Below, in pieces: positions 40,016-49,688 of a stretch of DNA of 64,000 nt. Origin of the DNA: Devosia lucknowensis (GTDB lineage Bacteria; Pseudomonadota; Alphaproteobacteria; Rhizobiales; Devosiaceae). Numbering within the stretch: position 1 is the first letter of the stretch; every line of letters begins with the position of its first letter. Under the pieces are notes generated by a model. The model worked only from the letters and a program-made list of their open reading frames with translations. It did no database searches and was not told where the DNA came from. The stretch lies in NCBI RefSeq assembly GCF_900177655.1, contig NZ_FXWK01000001.1, positions 558,001-622,000 of the forward strand, written 5' to 3'. Position numbers and translations under genes: made by a program.

Positions 40016-41020
40016 CTACTCCGCACGCACGCGAGGATCGAGCAGGGGGTGCAGCATGTCGACGATGAAGATCGCGCCCGCCACTGCGGTGATGGAGACG
40101 GTGGATACCGCCAGGACCAGGGAGTAATCGCCATAGTTCACCGCATCGATCAGCAGTGACCCAAGGCCCGGATAATTGAACACTTCCTCGGTGATGACCG
40201 TCCCCGAAAACACCCCGCCCAGCGCCATTGCAAGGGCCGTCAGTTGCGGCACGACGGCGTTGCGGATCACGTAGCTGCCCGCGATCGTTTCGCGTTTCAG
40301 GCCCGCCAGTTCGGCATAGGTCACGTAGTCGTCGTTGATGACATTGCTGACCAGCGCCCGCATGCCGAGGAACCAGCCGCCGAAACCGACCAGCACCAGC
40401 GACACCGCCGGAAGAATGGAATGCTGGATGATCGAGCCGGCAAAGGCCCAGCTCCAGCCCGGTCGGACATCCATCGCAAAACCACCCGAAATCGGCAGCA
40501 GCGGAATGAAGTAGCCGAAGATGATCAGGAGGATGAAGGCCACGATATAGTAGGGGATCGGCTGGATGCCCATGGCGACGATGCCGAAGGCCTTGAGGAA
40601 CCGGTTGTTGGGGTTATAGCCGGCCAGCGCGCCGAACAGGTTGCCGATCACAAAGGTGAAGAGGGTGGAGGTGACCAGAAGCCCCAGCGTCCAGGGCATG
40701 GCCCGGCCCACGAGGTCCATGGAAGGGGTCGGAAACGCCAGCAGCGAGGGGCCCAGGTCGCCGCGCAACAGTCGGGTCCAGAAGTTGAAGTACTGCTCGA
40801 GGATGGGCTGGTTCGTGCCGTACATTTCGGACAGCGCCACGCGGGTCGCCTCGATCGCCTCGGGTGAAAGATTGGACCGGGCGGAGAGACGGCCCAGCAC
40901 CTGTTCCACCGGGTCGATCGGCGACAGGTGTGTCACGAGGAACGTGGCGGATATTGCGCAGAAGATCACCGCGAACAATTGCAGCAATCTTTTGCCGACG
41001 AACCAGAAATAGGCCTGCAT
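40016..41020 (-). CDS. ABC transporter permease (DppB-like)
   Basis: This is a 334-residue permease of the DppB/OppB type. It begins with a helix (GKRLLQLFAVIFCAISATFLV) and the THLSPIDPVEQVLG motif. A large periplasmic loop (~45-110) follows, then five more helices from ~118. The EAA-like loop is at YAELAGLKRETIAGSYVIRN. It forms the membrane channel with the DppC-like subunit. It lies 177 bases downstream of the binding-protein gene; that gap carries two strong hairpins, which probably lower permease expression relative to the binding protein. Confidence 0.9.
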   Translation of the reverse strand: MQAYFWFVGKRLLQLFAVIFCAISATFLVTHLSPIDPVEQVLGRLSARSNLSPEAIEATRVALSEMYGTNQPILEQYFNFWTRLLRGDLGPSLLAFPTPSMDLVGRAMPWTLGLLVTSTLFTFVIGNLFGALAGYNPNNRFLKAFGIVAMGIQPIPYYIVAFILLIIFGYFIPLLPISGGFAMDVRPGWSWAFAGSIIQHSILPAVSLVLVGFGGWFLGMRALVSNVINDDYVTYAELAGLKRETIAGSYVIRNAVVPQLTALAMALGGVFSGTVITEEVFNYPGLGSLLIDAVNYGDYSLVLAVSTVSITAVAGAIFIVDMLHPLLDPRVRAE

Positions 41021-41130
41021 CAGGACTCCTTCACCTTACCGGTCGCGTCTGCAGCTGACACTGGCATGCAGGAAACCGGACCCTTCCCGTTGCGTCCACG
41101 CTGCAGTTCTGCAGCGCCGGCGGAACGGGA

Positions 41131-41181
41131 AGGGGCGTGCCGGAGGGCACGCCCCTCCATGGCGCCCGGCTTGCGCCGGGC
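41131..41181 (-). other. Two tandem hairpins between binding-protein and permease genes
   Basis: AGGGGCGTGC/GCACGCCCCT (41131-41140, 41147-41156) and GCCCGGC/GCCGGGC (41164-41170, 41175-41181) form two strong stem-loops without T-runs. They lie just after the binding-protein stop codon on the minus strand. Such structures typically protect the upstream message and attenuate the downstream genes. Confidence 0.65.
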
Positions 41182-41197
41182 ACCTGGGAGGACCTCG

Positions 41198-43129
41198 TCA
41201 GGAAGCGCCTTCGACAGGCGTGATCTGGGTGAAGATGTAGCGACCGTTCGACCAGTTGGTGACCGGGTTCGCATAGGGCTTTTCGATGTTCGGCCAGCCG
41301 GTCCAGAAGCGGTTCGACTGCACGGAGAACACGTTGTAGGACATGATCGGAATGTTCGGCATCTCCTCGAGATGCAGCTTCACGAAATCATGGCCGTATT
41401 CGATGCCGACGGGATCGTTGAAGTCGCTCGCGCGGACCTTCTCGATGATCTCGTCGAGCCGTGGATCCTGCCAGCGCATCCAGTTGCGGTCCGGTTGGGA
41501 TTCGCCCAGCGGCTTGATGTATTCGGAGTGGTAGCTGTCGAGGAAGAAGCTGAGGTCGGGGTGACCGCCCCAGGTTTCCACGGCCCAGGCGATGTTGACG
41601 TCGAAATTGCCGACGCGCTGGCGATCCCAGGTGTCGGAAGCCGCCTCCATCTCCGCGCCGATCCCGTGCTGCGCCCAGGTCTGGGCAATGATGCCGCCGA
41701 GGCGGTTGACCACGCCGTCGGTGGGCACCATCACCGAGAAGGCGAATGGCTGGCCATCAGGCATCGTCCACTGGTTGCCGTTCTTGGTGAAGCCGGCTTC
41801 GGTGAGCAGGGCTTCTGCCGTGGCGATATCCTGCTTCCACCAGCCATAGCCGAAGGCGTTGCGGACGGCATCCTCGTCGGTCGGGGCGTCGGGGAATTGG
41901 CCGCGCACCATGTCTGCGATCTGCATGCCGATGGTCGGATCGTACGGCTTGACCGTGTTGCCGCCGGCCGTGATCTCGTAATTGGTCAGGAATTCCTGCA
42001 GCGGCGCATGGTAGTCGCGCGGATGCGTGCCGGTTGGGGGCACCGAGATGGCCGAAAGCGTTGCGGCGCCTCGGTACGAGGCCATCGACATGGCGCGGGC
42101 GTCCAGCATCAGCGCCAGGGCCCAGCGGACGCGCTTGTCCTGGAACAGGGGCTTCTGCAGGTTGAAGATCGCCATCACCAGCGTCGGATCGGGATGGGCA
42201 TAGGGGAAGCCGGGGAACCAGCCCTGGATTTGCGGATCTTCCTTGATGATCGAGAAGGTCGCTTCCGGTGACAGGTCGTGCACCATGTCGAGATTGCCGT
42301 TGCGCATCTCGATCAGGCGGTTATCCGGGTTGATATTGTTGCGGTAGATGATGAACTTAGGTTTCGGCTCGCCGATCATGCCCAGGGCGGTGCGCTGCCA
42401 GTCTTCTCGACGTTGCCAGATGTACCAGGTGCCGTTCGGGTCATAGGAGTGCAGCGTATAGGGCCCGATGCTGACCGGCGGATCGTTCGGGAAGCTCAGG
42501 ATATCCTCGACGCCTTCGAAATGGGCCTTGGACATGATCCAGGCACCCGTCCAGCGCACCGAGAATAGCGTGTGGAAGCGCGAATTGGGGCCCTTGAGGG
42601 TGAACTTGACGGTATAGGGGTCGACGGCCTCGACGGTTTCGACCTGCGCATTGAAGGCGCCGTTCTGCGACAGGCCGGGTGTTGCCTTGTGCTTCTCGAC
42701 GGTGAAGACGACGTCATCAGCCGTGAACTCGTTGCCGTCGCTCCAGAAGATGCCCTGCTTGAGCTTCACGGTCATTTCCGTGAAGTCCTCGTTGTACTGC
42801 CACAGGTCGTCGGCCAGCGAATTGTAGATGGCGTTCTCGCTCGAGCCCTCGATACCGGCATCGGGATCGATGAACCAGAATGTGTCCGTGGTCAGCTGGT
42901 GCAGGCCGTTCGAGATACCTGAACCTGCGCCCACGACCCAGTTGTTGAACCAGGCGGGATTGCGGATGACCCCTTCGGGGTTGTGGATGATCAGCGTCTC
43001 ATTTCGCGGAAACTGCGCCAGGTCGGGTGCCGTCCCTGCGGCGGCATCCTGGGCGAAGGCCATGCCTTTGCCGGCGATCATCAGCGCGCCGATTGCGGTC
43101 GAGCCGATCAGAAAACTGCGTCTGTCCAT
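41198..43129 (-). CDS. Family 5 ABC solute-binding protein, Tat-exported
   Basis: This is a 643-residue periplasmic binding protein of the family 5 (DppA/OppA) type. The start MDRRSFLIGSTAIGALMIAG is a twin-arginine signal (RRSFL), so it is probably folded before export. The ORF upstream of the ATG at 43129 is promoter DNA. Typical family features are TVKLKQGIFWSDGNEFTADD near residue 115 and FNLQKPLFQDKRVRWALALMLD near residue 340. Family 5 proteins can bind oligosaccharides as well as peptides. Here the neighbours are GH51 and GH43-like enzymes, so arabino-oligosaccharides are the likely ligand. A TTGACA/AAGTAT promoter and an operator motif lie directly upstream. Confidence 0.9.
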   Translation of the reverse strand: MDRRSFLIGSTAIGALMIAGKGMAFAQDAAAGTAPDLAQFPRNETLIIHNPEGVIRNPAWFNNWVVGAGSGISNGLHQLTTDTFWFIDPDAGIEGSSENAIYNSLADDLWQYNEDFTEMTVKLKQGIFWSDGNEFTADDVVFTVEKHKATPGLSQNGAFNAQVETVEAVDPYTVKFTLKGPNSRFHTLFSVRWTGAWIMSKAHFEGVEDILSFPNDPPVSIGPYTLHSYDPNGTWYIWQRREDWQRTALGMIGEPKPKFIIYRNNINPDNRLIEMRNGNLDMVHDLSPEATFSIIKEDPQIQGWFPGFPYAHPDPTLVMAIFNLQKPLFQDKRVRWALALMLDARAMSMASYRGAATLSAISVPPTGTHPRDYHAPLQEFLTNYEITAGGNTVKPYDPTIGMQIADMVRGQFPDAPTDEDAVRNAFGYGWWKQDIATAEALLTEAGFTKNGNQWTMPDGQPFAFSVMVPTDGVVNRLGGIIAQTWAQHGIGAEMEAASDTWDRQRVGNFDVNIAWAVETWGGHPDLSFFLDSYHSEYIKPLGESQPDRNWMRWQDPRLDEIIEKVRASDFNDPVGIEYGHDFVKLHLEEMPNIPIMSYNVFSVQSNRFWTGWPNIEKPYANPVTNWSNGRYIFTQITPVEGAS

Positions 43130-43196
43130 TGAGTTCCTCCCTTTGCGGTTACGCCCTTCGGGCGGCCTGTTGCACGGCTTTGCCGGGCGATAAGTC

Positions 43197-43225
43197 ATAC
43201 TTAACCAGGGGTATGGGGGTGTCAA
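43197..43225 (-). promoter_or_regulatory. Promoter of the binding-protein/transporter operon
   Basis: On the minus strand TTGACA (43225-43220) and AAGTAT (43202-43197) are separated by exactly 17 bases. It lies 67 bases before the binding-protein ATG. The match to the vegetative sigma consensus is good. Confidence 0.75.
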
Positions 43226-43231
43226 TGTGTT

Positions 43232-43245
43232 TTCTGATGTAAATC
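43232..43245. promoter_or_regulatory. Putative operator of the arabinoside regulator, transporter side
   Basis: TTCTGATGTAAATC lies seven bases upstream of the -35 box of the transporter promoter. A 12-of-14 match (TTCTGATTTATATC) lies before the GH51 gene, and a partial copy (TTCTGAT) precedes the regulator gene itself (46013-46007 on the minus strand). Confidence 0.55.
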
Positions 43246-43269
43246 CGAAACTATGATATTAAATTGAAA

Positions 43270-43295
43270 GAGGCACATCGCTTCCGATGTGCCTC
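43270..43295 (-). terminator. Terminator of the GH51 gene
   Basis: GAGGCACATCG and CGATGTGCCTC form a perfect 11-bp stem with a 4-base loop. On the minus strand it is followed by CTTTCAATTT. It lies ~80 bases after the GH51 stop codon, so GH51 and the transporter are separate transcripts. Confidence 0.8.
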
Positions 43296-43374
43296 CGGGC
43301 TGCACGCCATGGTCATCGCAAATGCTAACCATGTGCTAGCGAATTGCGTTCTGGCGTTACGATTGGACGATCCG

Positions 43375-44886
43375 TCACGCCTTCAGGCGGATCATTTGAT
43401 ACGAATAGGGCGGCAGCGAGACCGTCAGCCGGCCGTCCGCGACCTTTGCTCCCGAACCTGCGCGCGGCTTCACTTCGTCCTGCTTCCGTGCCGTGTTGAC
43501 GGCCTTGAGGTCGGCGTGTGTCATCACCTGGTGATCGATAACCGATGCATTATCAAAGCCTTGCAGGCTCACTTCGGAATCGATGCTTTCGGTCGGATGC
43601 CGGTTGACCAGGAAGAAGGTCAGTGTCCCATCCTCGTCGTTGCGGACACCCGAGACGTCCACATACGCAGTCTTGGGCGAATGGGTCGTTTCATAGTCCG
43701 GTGAACTGGTAACCAGGTCCAGCGCCGTGCCACGGCCATAAACCGAGGCAAAATAGTAGGGGTAGTAGATGGTCTGAGCCCATGCCGGGCCGCCCTTTTC
43801 GGTCATGATCGGCGCGATCACGTTTACGAGCTGGGCGATACAGGCGATCTTCACCACGTCCGAGCGGCGGATGAAGGTGTTGAGGATGAGGCCCACCATC
43901 AGCACGTCTTCGAAATTGTAGATGTCTTCCAGGAGGCCCGGCGCGTGCGGCCAGCCGCCATTGCCGTCGAGGATTTCGCGATCCTTCTTGTTGGAATGGT
44001 ACCAGACGTTCCATTCGTCGAAGGAGATGTAGATGTCCTTCTTGCTCTTCTTCTTGGCCTTCACCTGCTTGATCGTCGCCGCGACGGTCTCGATGTAGCG
44101 ATCGAGTTTTTCGCTCAGGCCCAGGTAGTTAGGCGTGTTGTCGTCGCGATTGGCGAAGTACATGTGGAGCGAGATATGGTCCACGTGGTCATAGGTGTGT
44201 TCGAGCACGATGCGTTCCCAATCCGGGAACGTCGGCATGTCCATGTGCGAGGAGCCGCAGACCACCAGTTCGAGCTTGTTGTCGAACATGCGCATGGCGC
44301 GTGCAGTGTTGGCGGCCAGCTTGCCATACTCGTCGGCATCCTTGTGGCCGACCTGCCAGGGGCCGTCCATCTCGTTGCCGAGGCACCAGAGCTTGACGTT
44401 CCAGGGCTCCTTGCGACCGTTCTTGATGCGTAGGTCCGACCAGTAGGAACCGCCTGGATGGTTCACATATTCGAGGAAGTTGCGGGCATCGTCGACGCCG
44501 CGCGACCCCAGGTTCACGGCCAGCATCATCTCCGTGCCGACGGTGGCGCACCAGTCGGCGAATTCGTGGATGCCGACCTTGTTGCTCTCGGAAGTGTGCC
44601 AGGCGAGGTCGAGCCGGGTGGGGCGCTCCTCGCGCGGCCCGATGCCGTCTTCCCAGTTATACGCCGACACGAAATTGCCGCCTGGATAGCGCACCACCGG
44701 CACGTTGAGGTCCTTCACCAGCTTGGCGACGTCTCCCCGCATCCCGTCCTTGTCGGCCGTCGGATGGTCGGGCTCGTAGATGCCCTCATAAACCGCCCGG
44801 CCCAGATGCTCCAGAAAGGCCCCATAGACACGATCGTCGATTTTGGCGATCGTAAAATCCTTGTTCGCGATAACGGACGCTTTCAT
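43375..44886 (-). CDS. Alpha-L-arabinofuranosidase, GH51
   Basis: This is a 503-residue family 51 arabinofuranosidase that removes terminal L-arabinofuranosyl groups from arabinan or arabinoxylan pieces. The acid/base Glu lies in CLGNEMDGPW (about residue 171) and the nucleophile Glu in SFDEWNVWY (about residue 292). Early features VYGAFLEHLGRAVYEGIY and VVRYPGGNFVSAYNWEDG are the family's hallmark substrate-loop sequences. No signal peptide is present, so it works on sugars already imported. Length is typical (about 500). It lies between the regulator and the transporter operon and carries its own operator motif and terminator. L-arabinose-forming activity is a firm family call. Confidence 0.95.
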   Translation of the reverse strand: MKASVIANKDFTIAKIDDRVYGAFLEHLGRAVYEGIYEPDHPTADKDGMRGDVAKLVKDLNVPVVRYPGGNFVSAYNWEDGIGPREERPTRLDLAWHTSESNKVGIHEFADWCATVGTEMMLAVNLGSRGVDDARNFLEYVNHPGGSYWSDLRIKNGRKEPWNVKLWCLGNEMDGPWQVGHKDADEYGKLAANTARAMRMFDNKLELVVCGSSHMDMPTFPDWERIVLEHTYDHVDHISLHMYFANRDDNTPNYLGLSEKLDRYIETVAATIKQVKAKKKSKKDIYISFDEWNVWYHSNKKDREILDGNGGWPHAPGLLEDIYNFEDVLMVGLILNTFIRRSDVVKIACIAQLVNVIAPIMTEKGGPAWAQTIYYPYYFASVYGRGTALDLVTSSPDYETTHSPKTAYVDVSGVRNDEDGTLTFFLVNRHPTESIDSEVSLQGFDNASVIDHQVMTHADLKAVNTARKQDEVKPRAGSGAKVADGRLTVSLPPYSYQMIRLKA

Positions 44887-44902
44887 GGCCCCTCCACTTA
44901 TT

Positions 44903-44932
44903 CCGAAATTCTGATTTATATCATTATTTCGG
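44903..44932. promoter_or_regulatory. Putative operator upstream of GH51
   Basis: CCGAAAT (44903-44909) and ATTTCGG (44926-44932) are inverted arms 16 bases apart. They enclose TTCTGATTTATATC (44909-44922), which matches the transporter-side motif at 12 of 14 positions. The site starts 17 bases before the GH51 start codon. Confidence 0.6.
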
Positions 44933-45038
44933 TTTTAGCGGTGACGAGCTGACCGCGCAAGGCCTTTTGTATGATTTTTGCCGTGATGCCATCCCTGTCG
45001 CGCATTCCGGCTTAAGTCACGGAAATGGCATGAACAAT

Positions 45039-45968
45039 TCAGCGATCCGTATGCAGGCGCAGGATAATGTCCTGATCGTAATTCCCAAAACCGCGTCCGA
45101 AAATATTGATCCCGCCAGGGTGCTTCGCGTCAGGCTTCACCGCGATGCGCAGCCGGATAGAGTGGTGGTTCGCTAGGTCGAGGTCGTGCAGGGACACCGG
45201 CGAGATTTTCATCCCGTCGACGTAAGTGCCATCGGGCGTGACGCGCCAGCTCTTGAGTTTGCCATATTGGCTGCCCTTGAGCTTCCACCAGTCCGGCGTG
45301 TAGACGCCGCGCTTGTCCCCATAATCTCCGGTAGAAAGCCAGGTGCCGATTTCGGTGCCGTTGACCGAAAGGGTGATGTCGCTCGGCCAGTCCGCCGAGG
45401 TTCCCGGTACTTCCGAACTGAGCTCCATGACGAATTCCATGGTCTCGATCGTGTGCTGTGCCAGCTTCGCATTGTTGGGAAACTGGTATTCGAGGTATCC
45501 CCGCGTGAACCAGATCAGACCGGCCTTCATGCGGTCCGGGTCGAGAAAAGTGTCCGGCACGTCCAGAAGGCCGATTATGCCTTCAGTAGAGCAGAGCCCG
45601 CAGGGCGCCGTGACGTCACAACTTGTGTAGAGCCCCAGCGGCATCGAGACTTCGATCGTGTTCGACTTGAGCGGCTTGATGTCGTCTTTGAACATCACCA
45701 GCACTTCATCGAACGTCGAGTGGCAGATCTTCTGGTTACCCTTACGGGCTTTCTGCGTCTCGGTGCGGATAAGGCCTGCTGACTCAAGGATCTGCAGGTT
45801 GGTCGACACGGTCGATTGCGGCAAGCTCAGGCGCTCGGCGATGTCGTTGCCATTGAGCGGGCCTTCGACATGCAGCAGTTTCAGCATCTTGACCCGCACG
45901 GGGGAGGCAAGGCCCTTAAGCACCTCGATGCCCTCTTCGGGATCAATCACCAGGAAGTTCTTGCTCAT
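45039..45968 (-). CDS. ArsR-type regulator with a C-terminal ligand domain, of the arabinoside locus
   Basis: This is a 309-residue protein. The first ~95 residues are an ArsR-like winged helix (GLASPVRVKMLKLLHVEG, then LSLPQSTVSTNLQILESAGL). Residues ~95-305 look mainly beta and contain the Cys-rich stretch YTSCDVTAPCGLC, with PDWWKLKGSQYGKLKSW further on, and an ending in NIFGRGFGNYDQDI. I read this part as a ligand- or sugar-binding sensor. I use the ATG at 45968 (MSKNFLVIDPEEG). It is transcribed toward GH51 and the transporter, with 152 bases between. By position it should respond to an arabinoside or a metabolite of it and bind the shared 14-mer. It might be an activator or a repressor. 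Confidence 0.85.
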   Translation of the reverse strand: MSKNFLVIDPEEGIEVLKGLASPVRVKMLKLLHVEGPLNGNDIAERLSLPQSTVSTNLQILESAGLIRTETQKARKGNQKICHSTFDEVLVMFKDDIKPLKSNTIEVSMPLGLYTSCDVTAPCGLCSTEGIIGLLDVPDTFLDPDRMKAGLIWFTRGYLEYQFPNNAKLAQHTIETMEFVMELSSEVPGTSADWPSDITLSVNGTEIGTWLSTGDYGDKRGVYTPDWWKLKGSQYGKLKSWRVTPDGTYVDGMKISPVSLHDLDLANHHSIRLRIAVKPDAKHPGGINIFGRGFGNYDQDIILRLHTDR

Positions 45969-46209
45969 GAAACCGCAATTCTCCACATCGATTGCAATTC
46001 GTACGTATCAGAAATACTGAATTGGTCAAATGCCGGTATTCTCGCTGCTTTTGCCTGTCGTCGGGTTTGAAACTGAAAATCAGATTCCGTCGGTGACGAC
46101 CGCACGGCGCCGAGCGCAATTCGACTAAGGCATAACTTCCCCTTGCCGCCGCGACCTGCTGAGGAACAGGCTCGGCCGGTGCTCAAGAAGACCGGCAAGG
46201 GAGAGAACC

Positions 46210-48477
46210 ATGTCCGACGATAAGGCGCAGAGCCTGCGCGACGCAGCGCTGCATTTCCATGAACATCCGCGCCCAGGCAAGCTCGAGATTGTGGCGACGA
46301 AACCGCTCGCCAATACCCGAGACCTGTCGCTGGCCTATTCGCCGGGCGTAGCCATTCCATGCGAGGAGATCGCGGCCGATCCTCAGGCGGCCTATAAATA
46401 TACGTCCAAGGGTAACCTTGTCGCGGTGATTTCTAACGGCACGGCCGTGCTCGGACTGGGCAATATCGGCGCGCTGGCGTCCAAGCCCGTGATGGAAGGC
46501 AAGGCGGTCCTCTTCAAGAAATTTGCCGGCATCGACAGCATCGATCTCGAGGTCAACGAGCAGGACCCTAAACGCTTCATCGAGATCGTGGCGCCGCTCG
46601 AGCCGAGCTTCGGCGGCATCAATCTCGAGGACATCAAGGCGCCCGAGTGCTTCGAGATCGAAGAAGCGCTGCGCGAACGCATGAATATCCCGGTCTTCCA
46701 CGACGACCAGCACGGCACTGCCATCATCGTTGCCGCGGCGGTCATCAACGCCATGCGCCTCGTCAAGAAGGACATCGGCGCGGTCAAGATCGTGACCTCG
46801 GGGGCGGGGGCCGCGGCCATTGCGTGCATGAACATGCTGATCGCCGTCGGTGCAAAACGCGAGAACATCTGGATTGCTGACTCCAAGGGTCTGGTGACGA
46901 AAAAGCGCGACAACTCCGTTGATCGCTGGCGCGGCGCCTTCGCTCAGGACACCGACGCGACAGAGCTTGGCGACGTCATGGCGGGGGCGGATATCTATGT
47001 CGGTTTGTCCAAGGCCGGCGCGCTTAAGCCCGAGATGATGAAGGACATGGCGCCCAATCCGCTGATCCTGGCGCTGTCCAACCCCATTCCCGAAATCATG
47101 CCCGAACTGGCCAAGGCCACGCGCCCCGATGCCCTGGTGTGCACCGGCCGATCCGACTACCCTAACCAGGTCAACAACGTCCTCTGCTTTCCCTTCCTGT
47201 TCCGTGGGGCGCTCGACTGCGGTGCAACCACGATCAACGAAGAGATGAAGGCTGCAGCCGCCCATGCCATCGCCAAGCTGGCGCACGAGCCCGGCCTCGA
47301 AGCCACTGCCCACGGGGTGCCGGCGATTTTTGGGCCCGAATACCTGATCCCGAACCCATTCGATCAGCGCCTGATCCTGCGCATCGCTCCTTCAGTCGCA
47401 AAGGCCGCGATGGAGTCCGGCGTGGCCCAGCGGCCTATCGTCGATTTCGATGCCTATCGTGACCAACTGCGCCGCTTCGTGTTCCGGTCCGGCCTGGTGA
47501 TGAAGCCGATGATCGAGCGCGCCCAGGCGGCAGCCCAGCGTATAGCCTTCGCCGATGGCGAGGACGAGCGCGTTTTGCGCGCGGCCCAGGTGATCCTCGA
47601 GGACGGCATCGGCAAGCCGATCCTCATCGGGCGACCGTCGGTCATTGAATCACGTTTGGAGCGTTTCGGGCTAACGATCCGTGCCGGCAGCGATTTCGAA
47701 ATCATCAACCCCGAGGACGACCCGCGTTATCGTGACTATGTCGCCGATTTCCATGCCCTGGTGGGTCGTAAGGGCGTGACGCCCGACACCGCGCGCACCA
47801 TCGTCCGCACCAACACAACCGTCATCGGGGCGCTGGCCGTTCGGCGCGGTGAGGCCGATGCACTGATCTGTGGGCTGCAGGGCCGTTTCATCAAGCACGC
47901 CCGCGACATCCATTCGGTAATCGGCGTTGCCCCTGGCGCACAGCAGCTGTCGGCGCTGTCCATGTTGATCCTCAACCGGGGCGTGTTCTTCCTGGCCGAC
48001 ACCTACGCCAACATCGATCCCAGCGAGGACGAACTGGTCTCGATTGCGCTGCAGGCCCGCGACCACCTCAAGCGGTTCAACATCGATGCCCGTGCCGCGC
48101 TTCTGAGCTATTCCAACTTCGGCTCGCGCGATGGCGACACGTCCATCAAGATGCGCGCCGTCTACGAAAAGCTCAAATCGGTGGCCCCGGACCTGGTGGT
48201 GGAGGGGGAAATGCAGGGCGATCTGGCCGTCAATGCCGAATTGCGCGAGCGCTACATCCCCGATTCTGTGCTGAGGGGTGAAGCCAATCTGCTGATCTTC
48301 CCGAACCTCGAAGCGGCCAACCTGTCCATGACCCTGCTCAAGGAACTCAATAACGGTCTCCATATCGGTCCCATCCTCATGGGTACGGCCAAGCCGGCAC
48401 ATATCCTGGCGCCCTCGGTCACCAGCCGCGGTATCGTCAACATGGCCGCGATTGCCGCGACCGAAGCGGCGGGCTGA
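46210..48477 (+). CDS. maeB: NADP-dependent malic enzyme, MaeB type
   Basis: This 755-residue fusion decarboxylates malate to pyruvate and CO2 with NADP. The N-terminal ~430 residues are the malic enzyme part, with [13 protein letters not shown] near residue 41, HDDQHGTAI at 164-172 and [15 protein letters not shown] in the Rossmann region. The C-terminal ~320 residues look like a phosphotransacetylase domain ([50 protein letters not shown]). In MaeB-type proteins this domain is regulatory (acetyl-CoA control) and not a working transacetylase. A good ribosome site GGGAGAG precedes the ATG. The gene is monocistronic. It fits a bacterium that feeds gluconeogenesis from organic acids. Confidence 0.95.
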   Translation: MSDDKAQSLRDAALHFHEHPRPGKLEIVATKPLANTRDLSLAYSPGVAIPCEEIAADPQAAYKYTSKGNLVAVISNGTAVLGLGNIGALASKPVMEGKAVLFKKFAGIDSIDLEVNEQDPKRFIEIVAPLEPSFGGINLEDIKAPECFEIEEALRERMNIPVFHDDQHGTAIIVAAAVINAMRLVKKDIGAVKIVTSGAGAAAIACMNMLIAVGAKRENIWIADSKGLVTKKRDNSVDRWRGAFAQDTDATELGDVMAGADIYVGLSKAGALKPEMMKDMAPNPLILALSNPIPEIMPELAKATRPDALVCTGRSDYPNQVNNVLCFPFLFRGALDCGATTINEEMKAAAAHAIAKLAHEPGLEATAHGVPAIFGPEYLIPNPFDQRLILRIAPSVAKAAMESGVAQRPIVDFDAYRDQLRRFVFRSGLVMKPMIERAQAAAQRIAFADGEDERVLRAAQVILEDGIGKPILIGRPSVIESRLERFGLTIRAGSDFEIINPEDDPRYRDYVADFHALVGRKGVTPDTARTIVRTNTTVIGALAVRRGEADALICGLQGRFIKHARDIHSVIGVAPGAQQLSALSMLILNRGVFFLADTYANIDPSEDELVSIALQARDHLKRFNIDARAALLSYSNFGSRDGDTSIKMRAVYEKLKSVAPDLVVEGEMQGDLAVNAELRERYIPDSVLRGEANLLIFPNLEAANLSMTLLKELNNGLHIGPILMGTAKPAHILAPSVTSRGIVNMAAIAATEAAG

Positions 48478-48695
48478 GCCTTCCAGCGGGCCGCTAAGGA
48501 GGGCTTGTCCTGAGTAGGTGGCTCGCGAATGGCCAACAGCCCGTCCGATACAAGTGGAACGATCTGGGGCCGTGTGGATGACGGCGATGGACAGGGCATG
48601 GCCGCTGTTGCACAGCCCCGGATAAGTCGGCACTCTGGCCACAACAAAACGGCCCCACTGCCCTTCGGGTGATCAACGAACGAGGAGAAAAGCCC

Positions 48696-49688
48696 ATGAC
48701 TTTCCGCGCCTTGCTGACCGAGAAAGCCGAGGATGGGGCCGTATCGTCAACCGTCCAGGCGATCGACGAGATCAGGCTGCCGGAAGGCGATGTCACGGTC
48801 GATGTGGAATGGGCCGGGCTCAACTACAAGGATGGATTGTGCCTCACGGGGCAGGGAGGGCTGGTTCGGACCTATCCCCATGTCGCCGGCATAGATTTCT
48901 CGGGACGCGTCCGCGAAAGCAGCGATGTTCGCTACCGCATCGGGGACCCGGTGGTGCTCACGGGCTGGCGCGTGGGCGAAACGCAATGGGGCGGCTATGC
49001 CGAACGCGCCCGGGTCAAGGGAGATTGGCTCGTGCCGCTTCCCGCCAATCTTTCAACCCGCGACGCCATGGTGATGGGCACCGCCGGGCTCACGGCCATG
49101 CTGGCTATCAACAAACTCGAATTTCTCGGCATCACCCCGTCCACCGGCGAGATACTGGTGACGGGCGCAGCCGGCGGTGTCGGCTCCATCGCAGTGGCCC
49201 TGCTCAAGCGGTTGGGTTACGCAGTCGCTGCACTTTCTGGTCGTCCCCAGCATGCTGACATGCTCAAGACCCTCGGCGCGGTGAGCGTGATCGACAGGTC
49301 CGAGTTCCTGGCTCAGCCCGACAAGCCGCTCGAATCTGCGCGCTTCGCCGGCGTGGTCGATTGCGTCGGCGGCGACATCCTGGGGAAAGTGCTGCGCCAG
49401 GTCGCCTACGGCGGGGCGGTGGCCAGCCTAGGCAATGCTGCTGGCATCGGCCTCTCCACCAACGTCCTGCCATTCCTATTGCGGGGGGTGACCCTGGCCG
49501 GCATCGACAGCGTGATGCAGCCATTCGACGCCCGCGTTGCCGCATGGACGCGTTTGACAAACGTGTTCGACTTCCCCGCCTATGAGGGCAATGTCTCGGA
49601 AGTGGGCCTCGCTGCCTTGCCGGAGCAGGCCCAGGCCATCCTCAAGGGCGAGGTGAAGGGGCGCGTCCTTGTCGATCCGCGCGCCTAG
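48696..49688 (+). CDS. acuI: Acrylyl-CoA reductase-like MDR oxidoreductase (YhdH/AcuI)
   Basis: This is a 330-residue medium-chain dehydrogenase/reductase of the YhdH/AcuI group, which reduces acrylyl-CoA to propionyl-CoA with NADPH. The hallmark features are VEWAGLNYKDGLCLTG near residue 43, HVAGIDFSGRV, the cofactor loop VTGAAGGVGSIAVALLKRLG near residue 150, and the closing LPEQAQAILKGEVKGRVLV. No zinc ligands are visible, as usual for this group. I start at the ATG at 48696, because GAGGAGA lies eight bases upstream and the earlier frame is short. The 3' end overlaps the converging LacI-type gene by four bases. No DMSP lyase is nearby, so its role is probably general acrylyl-CoA detoxification. 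Confidence 0.9.
   Translation: MTFRALLTEKAEDGAVSSTVQAIDEIRLPEGDVTVDVEWAGLNYKDGLCLTGQGGLVRTYPHVAGIDFSGRVRESSDVRYRIGDPVVLTGWRVGETQWGGYAERARVKGDWLVPLPANLSTRDAMVMGTAGLTAMLAINKLEFLGITPSTGEILVTGAAGGVGSIAVALLKRLGYAVAALSGRPQHADMLKTLGAVSVIDRSEFLAQPDKPLESARFAGVVDCVGGDILGKVLRQVAYGGAVASLGNAAGIGLSTNVLPFLLRGVTLAGIDSVMQPFDARVAAWTRLTNVFDFPAYEGNVSEVGLAALPEQAQAILKGEVKGRVLVDPRA

Noticed and set aside
48554..48580. GGAAC before acuI as an EcfG promoter
   Set aside because: No CGTT lies 16 or 17 bases downstream.
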